From: Bacteroidia bacterium
GTDB lineage: Bacteria > Bacteroidota > Bacteroidia > Flavobacteriales > Flavobacteriaceae
Reading direction: 5' to 3'
DNA length: 15,902 nucleotides
NCBI GenBank assembly: GCA_018679315.1
Contig: JAHHLF010000142.1
Span: forward strand, 1 to 15,902
Positions 1 through 7,215 of the stretch are shown here, in pieces. Below the pieces are notes generated by a model. It had not been told where the DNA came from, made no database searches, and was given only the letters and a program-made list of their open reading frames with translations. Each line of letters opens with the position of its first letter. Position 1 is the first letter of the stretch. A program made the translations under genes and the position numbers.

Positions 1-210
1 GTATTGATCTGCATACCGCTGTGCCAAATCCTTATTTGGTTCTACGATCCCGATTATCTGGAAATCGCCATGTGCTTCGCTTCCGAATATCCAGTGAACA
101 TGGGTATGCGTAAGGCCAATGACGCCAATTTCTAACGGTCGTTCTTGTGTGAGTCCTGCAAAAGAGAAGAAGGAAAGAATAAAGGTGATGGTATGTGAAA
201 TTTTTGTCAT
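1..210 (-). CDS. Gfo/Idh/MocA-type oxidoreductase, N-terminal part (cut by window edge)
   Basis: The reverse strand from the ATG at 210 reads openly to base 1 (70 codons), so only the N-terminus is present. It begins with a hydrophobic signal peptide (about residues 1-22, ending ...AGLTQ), then reads LEIGVIGLTHTHVHWI, a beta strand and glycine turn like the start of a Rossmann fold, and a second strand IIGIVEPN followed by a helix with RYADQY. This pattern (GVIG, then an acidic residue at the end of beta-2, then LAQRYA) is typical of NAD(P)-dependent Gfo/Idh/MocA sugar-type dehydrogenases, and the signal peptide suggests an exported member. The gene lies 69 bases downstream of the P1 peptidase gene on the same strand and may be co-transcribed with it. 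The substrate cannot be told from this fragment. Confidence 0.75.
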   Translation of the reverse strand, partial: MTKISHTITFILSFFSFAGLTQERPLEIGVIGLTHTHVHWIFGSEAHGDFQIIGIVEPNKDLAQRYADQY

Positions 211-279
211 GAGATATCTCTAAAATCCAGCAAATTCCTGCAATTGAAGTAATAAGAATAACAGTTCGCTGTCTATGGT

Positions 280-1419
280 TTAATCTGCTTTGATCCGATT
301 ATATTTTTTCATGATCTGTAAGACCTTTTCGATTGGCAAGGCTTTCATCTCATGACCATCCCTACCTTTCATCGTTTCCGCAGCAAAAAGGGAATTAAGT
401 ATGGCCTCTTCCGTGGCCTCTATAGTTGCCAAAAATAGGGGAGTCATGGCTTCATTCCGCAAGATTTCCTGTGAGTTTGTTTTCTTATCGCTTAAATAGG
501 GAATACGGTTTTCCTTTGCTGTGGAAAAAGCGATCACATAATCGCCACTTCCATTAGAAGCGATCCCACCGGTTTTGGCCAGGCCCATTACAGCACGCTT
601 GGCGAGTCGCTCCAAATTGCGTGACAAAATAGGCGCGTCTGTGGCCACGACGATCATACAGGAGCCGTCTACATCATAAGTGAATTGCCTGGGATAGTTA
701 TCCAGCTCTTTGGCAATTGGGACACCATTGAGTTCAAAGACCCCCCCAAAATTGGTTTGTACCAGTACCCCAATTTTATAGCCTCCATGATCCTTTGGAA
801 TGACGCGAGATGCCGTGCCAATTCCACCCTTGTATTGAAAACAGACGGTGCCGGTACCGGCACCTACATTTCCTTCCTCTACAGGTCCTTCTTTTGCATT
901 TTCTATGGCCTTAAGTACATGAGATTCTGTCACATTCCTGCCCCGGATATCATTCAGATAACCATCGTTGGTTTCCCCAACTACTGCATTTACAGATCGC
1001 ACATCTGTATTTTTGTCCTGACTTAGCGTATAGCTTATTAGCGCATTGGAGGCCACAGGAACGCTTAAGGTGTTGGTCAAAATTATGGGTGTTTCAATAT
1101 TCCCCAGTTCTTTTACCTGACTATACCCGGCTAGCTTGCCAAAACCATTACCCAGGTAGATGGCCGCAGGGACTTTCTCCTGGAAAATATTTTCGGAATG
1201 AGGAAGTATAGCGGTTACTCCGGTACGTATGTCATTATCTACGATCAAGGTAGTATGTCCGACCATAACTCCTTTTACATCGGTTATAGCATTGAGTTGT
1301 CCTGTTTTAAGTACTCCAATCTCAATCCCATGATCCCTGACGCGTTTTTGTTGGGCGTTCGAATTTGCGGATACAAATAGGAAGACCGTTACTACAAACG
1401 ACAAGAGAAATTTGACCAT
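280..1419 (-). CDS. P1 family (S58, DmpA-type) aminopeptidase, secreted
   Basis: This 379-residue protein matches the DmpA/BapA N-terminal-nucleophile family, which releases N-terminal residues from peptides, amides or beta-peptides after autocleaving into alpha and beta chains. A signal peptide spans about residues 1-22 (ending SNA, then QQ), so it acts in the periplasm or outside. Seen in the sequence: the N-terminal ITDVKGVMVGHTT region, the glycine-rich EEGNVGAGTG stretch (181-190), the segment DGSCMIVVATDAPI (251-264) and the TGGIASNGSGDYV stretch (283-295). By analogy with DmpA (Gly249/Ser250), cleavage should fall between Gly252 and Ser253, with Ser253 as nucleophile. Its ATG shares one base with the TAA of the metallophosphoesterase gene (TAATG), which suggests translational coupling. 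Substrate specificity is not readable. Confidence 0.9.
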   Translation of the reverse strand: MVKFLLSFVVTVFLFVSANSNAQQKRVRDHGIEIGVLKTGQLNAITDVKGVMVGHTTLIVDNDIRTGVTAILPHSENIFQEKVPAAIYLGNGFGKLAGYSQVKELGNIETPIILTNTLSVPVASNALISYTLSQDKNTDVRSVNAVVGETNDGYLNDIRGRNVTESHVLKAIENAKEGPVEEGNVGAGTGTVCFQYKGGIGTASRVIPKDHGGYKIGVLVQTNFGGVFELNGVPIAKELDNYPRQFTYDVDGSCMIVVATDAPILSRNLERLAKRAVMGLAKTGGIASNGSGDYVIAFSTAKENRIPYLSDKKTNSQEILRNEAMTPLFLATIEATEEAILNSLFAAETMKGRDGHEMKALPIEKVLQIMKKYNRIKAD

Positions 1420-2384
1420 TATTTCTTGAGTTCTTTATTTAGAATGCCGTCCATTTTCACATGGGTGATCTCAGGTTCCTCCAGCATTCTGATTAGTGTG
1501 AGGTGATCCATTGACAAGGAATCTCCGGCATGCTGACTCCCACCGGTTGTGCCCAAAATGATATAATCTCTTTCGTGTCTTTTACGATGAGAAAGCGAAT
1601 GAAAATGTCCATTGATCACCGTATATGGCCTATCTGCCAGCAGGGATTCTAATGGCCCGAGCCCCTTCTCATCTTCACGCATCCACAGCGGCTTATGCAT
1701 TAGGACGAAAGTCCATTTTACATCAGGATTATCTCTTAGAATACCTTTAAAATAATCGAGCTGAGCAGATCCCATGGCACCAGTGGTTCGCTCCGGCATG
1801 TTGTAATATGTTCCATCTTCATACTTCCCTTCTATCTCACCACGGATTATCCGCAGGGCCGTATCCCGGGCCTGAAAGATCTCCATCATTCTAGTTTCTT
1901 CAAAATCTTCGGAATCCATCATTAAGAAAAGCACATCTCTGTAAAGGAAGTGATAGTACCTGGGCCCGTATCTCTTTTTCCAAAAGTCACGCATCGCCGG
2001 ATGGGTGAGATCATGGTTTCCTCCCAAATAGAAAAAGGGCATATTAAGTTTGGAGGTCCGCGTATCAAAACTGTCCCATTCCCTAGCCAGTTGCATAGTA
2101 TCAGCTGTTCCCCCATCAATCAGATCGCCAACACTCAGAACAAATGTCGGATCCAGACGGTTTAGCTGAGTAACAGCCTTACTGTAAACGCCTTCACGTT
2201 CACCACCATTCAAGTCGGATATAAGCGCAAAGGTGAAATCTGCTTCTGTTTCCTCAAACACATCATGGGTCCAGGGTGTTGGGCCATTTTGGATATCATG
2301 AACAAAAATCGGTTCAGGCTTAGGCTCTTTTCTGCAACTTAAGATAAGCAGGCAGAAGATAGATAAGAGTTGAATGGATTTCAT
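1419..2384 (-). CDS. Calcineurin-like metallophosphoesterase, lipoprotein
   Basis: I chose the ATG at 2384 (321 residues). The frame could start at a TTG at 2408, but only the ATG puts a short Lys-containing n-region (MKSIQ) before the hydrophobic stretch and lipobox ILSC (lipidated Cys17). The protein is therefore probably membrane-anchored outside the cytoplasm. Metallophosphoesterase blocks occur in order: ISDLNGG (55-61), GDLIDGG (86-92), GGNHD (111-115), VLMHKP (207-212) and GHFH (239-242). This family hydrolyses phosphomono- or diesters with two metal ions. The first block normally reads Asp-x-His; here it is Asp57-Leu58-Asn59, so one usual metal ligand is changed. A weak -7-like element (TATATTTA, 2447-2440) lies upstream. 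The gene overlaps the peptidase gene by one base. The substrate is unknown. Confidence 0.88.
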   Translation of the reverse strand: MKSIQLLSIFCLLILSCRKEPKPEPIFVHDIQNGPTPWTHDVFEETEADFTFALISDLNGGEREGVYSKAVTQLNRLDPTFVLSVGDLIDGGTADTMQLAREWDSFDTRTSKLNMPFFYLGGNHDLTHPAMRDFWKKRYGPRYYHFLYRDVLFLMMDSEDFEETRMMEIFQARDTALRIIRGEIEGKYEDGTYYNMPERTTGAMGSAQLDYFKGILRDNPDVKWTFVLMHKPLWMREDEKGLGPLESLLADRPYTVINGHFHSLSHRKRHERDYIILGTTGGSQHAGDSLSMDHLTLIRMLEEPEITHVKMDGILNKELKK

Positions 2385-2506
2385 GGCTTGATTATTAAGA
2401 GAATACAATTGTATGCACCCAGTCCTGTTATTGCTAAACTAAATATACAGGAAAAAAGGGGATGATATCTCCACTTTGTTTCTTCGGATGAAGCTACTAA
2501 AAACCT

Positions 2507-3139
2507 TTAATAAGTAAGTTCTGCCACCTTGCGGATGTAGGAATTATTCTCCGCTTCACCAATAATAAAATGAGCCACATCTGCTCTGGATATCATTTTA
2601 GTCAGGATGTAACTGCCAAGTCCTTTTCCGTGTTTGTAGCGACCTCTTCTACGGCCATTGGTCAATTGTCCCGGGCGCACGATCGTCCAGTCCAGATCAC
2701 TCTGCTGTATTAATCGTTCCTGTTTTTCTTTATCCAGGAAATAGAAGAGGATAATGAAGGGGATCACGAATAAGGTATAGTAGAGACCTAGTTTAAACCG
2801 ACTGTCATTTATGCCTAGTGAAGTAATGCAAATAAATCTGTTGAGCTGATTTTTCTGCATCGCCCGGATAATGTTCTGAGTGCCTCTAGATAAAATAGTG
2901 GTTTTAATAAAGAACTTCTTATGTCCGAGTGCAGAGATTACGACTTCATGTCCGGAAAAAGAATGTTCTAAAGTTTCAGGCACCAATACGTCGCCTTTAA
3001 CAACTACCAGATTAGGATTCGAGATCTTAACTTTTTTGGGATTACGAATCAGGGCAGTTACTTCATGTCCACTTTCCAATGCCTGTTTGATGATCTGTTT
3101 GCCTGTTTTGCCCGTGCCGCCTATTAGCATGATCTTCAT
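2507..3139 (-). CDS. Atypical SDR, NAD(P)H-binding (NmrA-like) protein
   Basis: The 210-residue protein opens with the Rossmann nucleotide-binding loop GGTGKTG (7-13), then helix ESGHEVTALIRNP, in which Arg at the end of beta-2 favours NADPH. VVKGDVL and ISALGHKK follow at the expected places. WTIVRPGQLTNG is typical of atypical SDRs (SDR_a5/NmrA group), which often lack the classic YxxxK pair and may act as reductases, epimerases or redox sensors. A hydrophobic stretch, VIPFIILFYFL, in the middle is unusual for a soluble enzyme and may pack into the core or touch a membrane. The ATG has no clear Shine-Dalgarno sequence. The gap to the next gene is 120 bases, so it may have its own promoter. 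The substrate is unknown. Confidence 0.85.
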   Translation of the reverse strand: MKIMLIGGTGKTGKQIIKQALESGHEVTALIRNPKKVKISNPNLVVVKGDVLVPETLEHSFSGHEVVISALGHKKFFIKTTILSRGTQNIIRAMQKNQLNRFICITSLGINDSRFKLGLYYTLFVIPFIILFYFLDKEKQERLIQQSDLDWTIVRPGQLTNGRRRGRYKHGKGLGSYILTKMISRADVAHFIIGEAENNSYIRKVAELTY

Positions 3140-3259
3140 GTCTTTTGTTTTTGGATCAGGTCAAACTTGGTTTAATTTGAGATAAGTACAAAATAGGATG
3201 TACTCAATAAGGGATTCATGCCGATGAACCGTATATATTATCACCTCAATTGCAGATCG

Positions 3260-3910
3260 TCAAACTGTACAATCGTCACAGTCAATGCCTCTTGACTTTT
3301 GGAAAGCTTCCCGTCCTTCTATAATAGAAAAATATACGATCCCTGCGGTTCCCAGGGCATCGATATAAGGGATCTCCCACAACGCCCATAAACCGCTTGC
3401 CACTAGTAAGATTACAGACATATACAGGCATACCTGATTACATTTCGCATCGGCGATGATTGGGGCAGAAGCTAATTTTGTTCCTACAGATATTTTGGCC
3501 CTAATCAAAAGCCACATGGTAAGTATGGAGATCAATCCTATGATGACACCTGCCGTTGTGGAAGTGGGCTGATGCCCTTTTATGACATTATAGATGGCAG
3601 AGGCCGATAAAATTACTGCGAGGACATAAAAACACCATCCGGTTATTTTGAGGGCTCGGATCTCAAATGGCCCCCTACCTGAATCTGGGTTCTTCCTGAT
3701 ACGGAGGATCATTTGGGTAACGCCAAGAGCCGAAACAGTTTCTACAAAACTATCCAGACCAAAGCCAAAAAGGGTCAGGGTCTCGTCTTGGATCCCAAAG
3801 TAAGTGGCAACTAAACCCTCTGCTATGTTGTAGACAACTGTTATGATGGCAAGGCCCAGCCCCCAATTATAGAAGCGTTCTAACTGTCGACTTGCTTCTG
3901 CCTTTCCCAT
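3260..3910 (-). CDS. Small CDF-like cation transporter
   Basis: This 216-residue protein has five or six predicted membrane segments (about 17-37, 45-65, 87-107, 118-136, 158-175, 183-198). It looks like the short, tail-less relatives of cation diffusion facilitators. In helix 2, GLDSFVETVSALG gives an Asp53-x3-Glu57 pair. In helix 5, IIADAKCNQVCLY gives Asp154 followed by Cys157 and Cys161, where classic CDF proteins have His-x3-Asp. The C-terminus ends in Cys211-Asp-Asp-Cys214, a possible soft-metal site, in place of the usual cytoplasmic domain. It probably exports a divalent cation such as Zn, Co or Cd, but the ion is a guess. A -7-like element TATCTTTA (3952-3945) lies 35 bases upstream of the ATG. 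Confidence 0.78.
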   Translation of the reverse strand: MGKAEASRQLERFYNWGLGLAIITVVYNIAEGLVATYFGIQDETLTLFGFGLDSFVETVSALGVTQMILRIRKNPDSGRGPFEIRALKITGWCFYVLAVILSASAIYNVIKGHQPTSTTAGVIIGLISILTMWLLIRAKISVGTKLASAPIIADAKCNQVCLYMSVILLVASGLWALWEIPYIDALGTAGIVYFSIIEGREAFQKSRGIDCDDCTV

Positions 3911-3962
3911 TTTAGATAAAGAAGACGTTTGATTAATGCTATGCTAAAGATAGTAGTAATGC

Positions 3963-4406
3963 TCAATTTGTAGTATGATTTCGCAGCCATTTATAGCAAT
4001 CATAATGCTTGAATTTCCTGGCATAATCAGAAGCCGAGTAACTCCTGATCTTTTTCCTGGGGTCGGCACCTTTATCCAGAAGATATTTGATCATATCCAA
4101 TTGACCGTACTTTGCAGCGAACATTAAGGGTGTCTTCACTTCACAAACAGCTTCAATATCAGCGCCGCGATCCACAAAATACTCAAGGGATTTTAGAGAT
4201 TTCAATTTTATACTAATTGCCAGGTAGTTGTAGGTTTTACGACTTCCTACTTCAAGGCAGGTATTTACATTTTCAGCAGCGATCCATTCATCTAAATATT
4301 CGGTATGCCCATATTTAATGGCCCAGGCTACATCTTTTGATAACTCCTGAATATAGATAAGACAACCTATACTAGAGAACGTAAAAATGATGACAAGACG
4401 TAGCAT
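3963..4406 (-). CDS. Ankyrin-repeat protein with N-terminal membrane or lipid anchor
   Basis: I chose the ATG at 4406 (147 residues), 13 bases after the stop of the upstream gene and preceded by AAGAAA. The frame can be extended to a TTG at 4457, which would overlap that gene by 38 bases and put extra sequence before the hydrophobic stretch. The N-terminus LRLVIIFTFSSIGCLIYI is a signal peptide or anchor; SIGC at 12-15 is lipobox-like. Ankyrin-type repeats follow: AWAIKYGHTEYLDEWI, LAISIKLKSLKSLEYFVDRGADI and, best conserved, TPLMFAAKYGQLDMIKYLLDKGADP. Ankyrin stacks bind other proteins, so an envelope-side binding role is plausible. No enzymatic domain is present. It probably shares an operon with the small membrane protein upstream. 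Confidence 0.78.
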   Translation of the reverse strand: MLRLVIIFTFSSIGCLIYIQELSKDVAWAIKYGHTEYLDEWIAAENVNTCLEVGSRKTYNYLAISIKLKSLKSLEYFVDRGADIEAVCEVKTPLMFAAKYGQLDMIKYLLDKGADPRKKIRSYSASDYARKFKHYDCYKWLRNHTTN

Positions 4407-4419
4407 TTTCTTAAATAGA

Positions 4420-4746
4420 TTAATCTGTACTATAAAAATTGGGTTTAAGTCCGCCAAACCATTTGGCTATCATATTAAAAATTACGGCCTCGACAATTCC
4501 TGCAGCAAAGCCAAAAGCAGCAAAGATCAGAGGCATGCCTATCAAGGCACCAAAGGCAAGGAGAGTACCATAACTCAAGCCTGGGGTATCCCAGAATTCT
4601 CCGGAAAGCCAACCGAGACTCACCCCTGCATCAACGAGAAATCCGCCAAAAGAATACAGTATTCCGCACAACACACCGATAAGGCCGGCTAGCGTGCCTT
4701 GGAAAAGTGCGAAGGGGAAAATTTGCAACTTCTTGATCCGCTCCAT
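4420..4746 (-). CDS. Small integral membrane protein, unknown function
   Basis: The 108-residue protein has two clear hydrophobic hairpins: about residues 10-40 (FALFQGTLAGLIGVLCGILY and a glycine-containing continuation) and about 58-95 (GTLLAFGALIGMPLIFAAFG then AAGIVEAVIFNMIAKW). The C-terminal pattern, a helix ending in a short Asn-x-x-Ala-x-x-x-Gly-Gly segment, recurs in small uncharacterised membrane proteins of bacteria and archaea, but I cannot name a family with confidence. The ATG at 4746 is preceded by a -7-like TATCTTTA (4758-4751) only five bases away, so the transcript could be nearly leaderless if that element is used. It lies directly upstream of the ankyrin gene and diverges from the serine hydrolase gene. 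Partnership with the ankyrin protein is inferred from position only. Confidence 0.7.
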   Translation of the reverse strand: MERIKKLQIFPFALFQGTLAGLIGVLCGILYSFGGFLVDAGVSLGWLSGEFWDTPGLSYGTLLAFGALIGMPLIFAAFGFAAGIVEAVIFNMIAKWFGGLKPNFYSTD

Positions 4747-4853
4747 CTATTAAAGATACGAATATGACCAATTATCTATTAAACCAATGTACGCGGTGTA
4801 TAACTACGTGATTTTTTATGTAACTTAAGGACTCATTCATCAATCAAAACGAT
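4747..4853. promoter_or_regulatory. Divergent spacer between small membrane protein and serine hydrolase genes
   Basis: This 107-base AT-rich spacer must hold promoters for both flanking genes. On the minus side there is a seven-of-eight match to TAnnTTTG (TATCTTTA, 4758-4751), but no TTG at the usual distance. On the plus side I see no convincing -7 element. The 10-mer ATCTATTAAA occurs at 4745-4754 and again at 4774-4783, 29 bases apart; this could be a binding site or chance. Confidence 0.4.
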
Positions 4854-6782
4854 ATGCAACCTGTACTTCGCTCATGGAGTTGTGCAGTCCTTTTTTCAAT
4901 TATTTATTCATTTACTGGACACGCACAACAAGATTCCATTCAAAATAACTATTCTAAATTAGAACAACTTACCCCCTTCATTGATTCTGTAACTCGGGCA
5001 GGTATGGAAGAACATAAGATACCGGGTGCGATTATCGCTATTATTTCCGATTCCTCAGAAGTATATTATCAAGGCTATGGCTATGCCAACGTGGAAACTA
5101 AGAAACCTGTAGACAAGGACAGTACGCTCTTCCGCATCGCGTCGATCACAAAAACCTTTACCGCTCTGGCAGCCTTGCAACTTGTTGAGGCTGGGAAACT
5201 GGATCTTGATGTGGATATCCGTACTTATTTACCAGATGACGACTTTGATTTTCTGAACGATACCCCAATAACACTGCATCAATTGCTTACCCATACCGCA
5301 GGGTTTGACCTGACGGATACCGGTGATGCAGCACTCTCCGCGAAAGAGGCTAAATCAATTGAAAAAATGGCGCGCCGACATATGCCCAACCGGGTTCATG
5401 AACCCGGTTCTGTGTACAGTTATTCAAACTTTGGTTATACGCTGGTTGGTTATCTCATTCAAGCCGTATCAGGTATTCCCTACGAGGAATACATGATCCA
5501 AAATGCCCTGAAACCGTTGGGTATGAATCAAACAGGGATTCATCAACCCTTACCTGAGCATCTTCAAAAATACCTGTCACGTAGCTATGAATGGGATGAT
5601 GGACAAAAACGTCTGATCCGGGACTATACAAATACACTTCCCGGAGGAGGGATTATTTCCAGTGCCGGCGATATGGTCCGATATATACGTATGCATTTGA
5701 ATGAAGGGATGCTCGACAGTGTTCAGCTTTTGAGCTCTGAAGGCCATCGACAGCTTACTAGTGCCAAGTATGGATCTAAGAGGACTAAGTATAGTATTTG
5801 TTATGCTTTTTATGAGAACCGATGGACAGGTCGCAGGTCCATTGAACATTCAGGTGGACAGTTGGGCTTTGTGAGTTTAATGATCCTTATTCCAGAAACC
5901 GGTACCGGCATTTTTATCGCACAAAACAATAGAAAAAACGCCGGCGGTTTCCGTTATGATGTAGCCCGTGCTGTTCTAGATACTTTAGTGGGAAAAATAG
6001 AATTAAACATCCCTCCCCTGGTACCTCCGGAAAATTTTGATGCTATTGCAGACAACTACGTAGGTGTATATAAGCAAATGGATTATCCCAAAAGTACGTT
6101 TGAAAAGGCCATCAGGCTATTCGGACAATTTTCAACAGAATACAAGATCCAGTATGTTGGAGATGGCAGGCTAGAGACCTATGGCGACATGTACGTACAA
6201 GTAGATGATCATATCTTCCAGCTCGATAGCCCTAAAAGCACCTACAAGCTGTCTTTTGATGTGGATGAGACCGGGAAAGCACAGCGCCTCAATATTGGCG
6301 TGAGTTCCTATGAACGGATCAGTTGGTGGGAAAAGAAACGAGTGCAACAAATGTTTTTATTTCTTAGCCTGGTAATCTTATTGATCCTTTTCTTTAGCAG
6401 ACCGATTTATTGGCTGTACCGTAAGTTGAGAAAGAAAGAAGCAAGGAAGTTTTCCCGAGAATGCAGTCGAGTTCGAAATTGGATCTACTGGACGGGAAGT
6501 TTTCTCATAATGGGCGCACTGGGCATCATAGTAAATTTTGCGGTGTACCGTGATCAATTGGCCGATTATGGTGTGCCATGGAGTTTTAAGCTCGTTTTGG
6601 TTTTGTGTACAATTGGCTTTGGCCTAAGCCTTTTATTTCCATATTTCCTTTGGAAAAATTGGCGGCTTATATCTTTTTCCAAATCCCGGAGGTGGATAAA
6701 CACACTGTTCATTTTAGCAAGCATAATAGTTTCCGTGATCTATGCCATATACAGGTTGATAGGATTCCAATATTATAACTAG
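4854..6782 (+). CDS. Serine hydrolase, class C beta-lactamase/PBP-type, with C-terminal membrane domain
   Basis: This 642-residue protein has a signal peptide (about 1-24, ending GHA), then a periplasmic serine beta-lactamase-like domain (about 35-385). The active-site motifs are Ser97-Ile-Thr-Lys100 (SxxK; Ser97 nucleophile), Tyr190-Ser-Asn192 (YxN) and His332-Ser-Gly-Gly335 (the HxG/KTG position), plus LLTHTAG (144-150). A beta-rich linker (about 395-490) follows, then four predicted C-terminal membrane helices (about 503-525, 546-568, 580-602, 618-636). The family covers class C beta-lactamases, DD-peptidases, esterases and D-aminopeptidases; HSGG and the membrane tail fit a peptidase or esterase better than a dedicated beta-lactamase. 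It is transcribed alone and converges on the gene at 6807. A perfect 22-bp palindrome lies inside it at 5388-5409. Confidence 0.9.
   Translation: MQPVLRSWSCAVLFSIIYSFTGHAQQDSIQNNYSKLEQLTPFIDSVTRAGMEEHKIPGAIIAIISDSSEVYYQGYGYANVETKKPVDKDSTLFRIASITKTFTALAALQLVEAGKLDLDVDIRTYLPDDDFDFLNDTPITLHQLLTHTAGFDLTDTGDAALSAKEAKSIEKMARRHMPNRVHEPGSVYSYSNFGYTLVGYLIQAVSGIPYEEYMIQNALKPLGMNQTGIHQPLPEHLQKYLSRSYEWDDGQKRLIRDYTNTLPGGGIISSAGDMVRYIRMHLNEGMLDSVQLLSSEGHRQLTSAKYGSKRTKYSICYAFYENRWTGRRSIEHSGGQLGFVSLMILIPETGTGIFIAQNNRKNAGGFRYDVARAVLDTLVGKIELNIPPLVPPENFDAIADNYVGVYKQMDYPKSTFEKAIRLFGQFSTEYKIQYVGDGRLETYGDMYVQVDDHIFQLDSPKSTYKLSFDVDETGKAQRLNIGVSSYERISWWEKKRVQQMFLFLSLVILLILFFSRPIYWLYRKLRKKEARKFSRECSRVRNWIYWTGSFLIMGALGIIVNFAVYRDQLADYGVPWSFKLVLVLCTIGFGLSLLFPYFLWKNWRLISFSKSRRWINTLFILASIIVSVIYAIYRLIGFQYYN
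5388..5409. repeat. Perfect 22-bp palindrome within the serine hydrolase gene
   Basis: The half-site AACCGGGTTCA is followed directly by its exact reverse complement, giving 11-bp arms with no loop. It encodes Asn-Arg-Val-His-Glu-Pro-Gly (residues 179-185), just before the YSN motif, in a conserved part of the fold (the Pro-Gly turn). It may be an operator, a methylation or recombination site, or a coincidence of codon choice. Confidence 0.6.
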
Positions 6783-6806
6783 CTAATCTTTAAAAGAATT
6801 TCACGC

Positions 6807-7184
6807 TTACTTCTTTTTGAGCCCGTAGATCAGGAAAACCCCAAATGCAAGGGCGAAAATACCAACCCATCCACCGGTGTTTTCGAAGTAAGGTACCAAC
6901 GTAGACAAGACGTGTATAAATCGGTCGTGTCCGATGATCAGAAAGATAAAGGCCGCTGCCAGGGCTATATATCCTATGATCTTGAAAACCAGAGGAAAGC
7001 GGGAGATCGAAGCTGTTTTCACTAATGCTGCGCCCATAATAAGTCGCATCACAACAGCGAAGAAATAGAGCCAGGAAGATTCTTGATTCGATTCAATATA
7101 GCCAAGAACGATGTTCTCATCTATAAATAGCAGTATGCCCGCTACTATCATCAAAGCGCCAAAAAGATAGACTATATATTTCAT
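6807..7184 (-). CDS. Small four-helix membrane protein, unknown function
   Basis: The 125-residue protein has four predicted membrane segments (about 3-22, 38-60, 65-85, 103-121) joined by short loops, and ends in basic residues GLKKK. The first segment is MKYIVYLFGALMIVAGILLF. No catalytic or ligand-binding motif is visible and I do not recognise a named family. It lies 31 bases downstream of the GIY-YIG gene on the same strand, so it is probably the last gene of the tspO transcript. It converges on the serine hydrolase gene with 24 bases between stops, in which I see no strong terminator hairpin. Confidence 0.7.
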   Translation of the reverse strand: MKYIVYLFGALMIVAGILLFIDENIVLGYIESNQESSWLYFFAVVMRLIMGAALVKTASISRFPLVFKIIGYIALAAAFIFLIIGHDRFIHVLSTLVPYFENTGGWVGIFALAFGVFLIYGLKKK

Positions 7185-7215
7185 GTTTTGTGGTTTGGAA
7201 ACTATATAAAGTTAC

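Noticed and set aside
685..1026. 113-codon plus-strand open frame opposite the P1 peptidase gene
   Set aside because: The peptidase frame has clear family motifs across this region; the opposite frame has no domain signal.
2880..3185. 101-codon plus-strand open frame running opposite the SDR gene into the spacer
   Set aside because: Mostly antisense to the SDR N-terminus with its Rossmann motif; no independent evidence of coding.
4387..4692. 101-codon plus-strand open frame opposite the ankyrin and small membrane protein genes
   Set aside because: The translation is polar and low in structure, and the minus-strand frames show membrane helices and ankyrin repeats.
4745..4783. Direct repeat of ATCTATTAAA, 29 bases apart, before the serine hydrolase gene
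   Set aside because: Only 10 AT-rich bases in an AT-rich spacer, with no matching flanks or dyad symmetry; could easily be chance.
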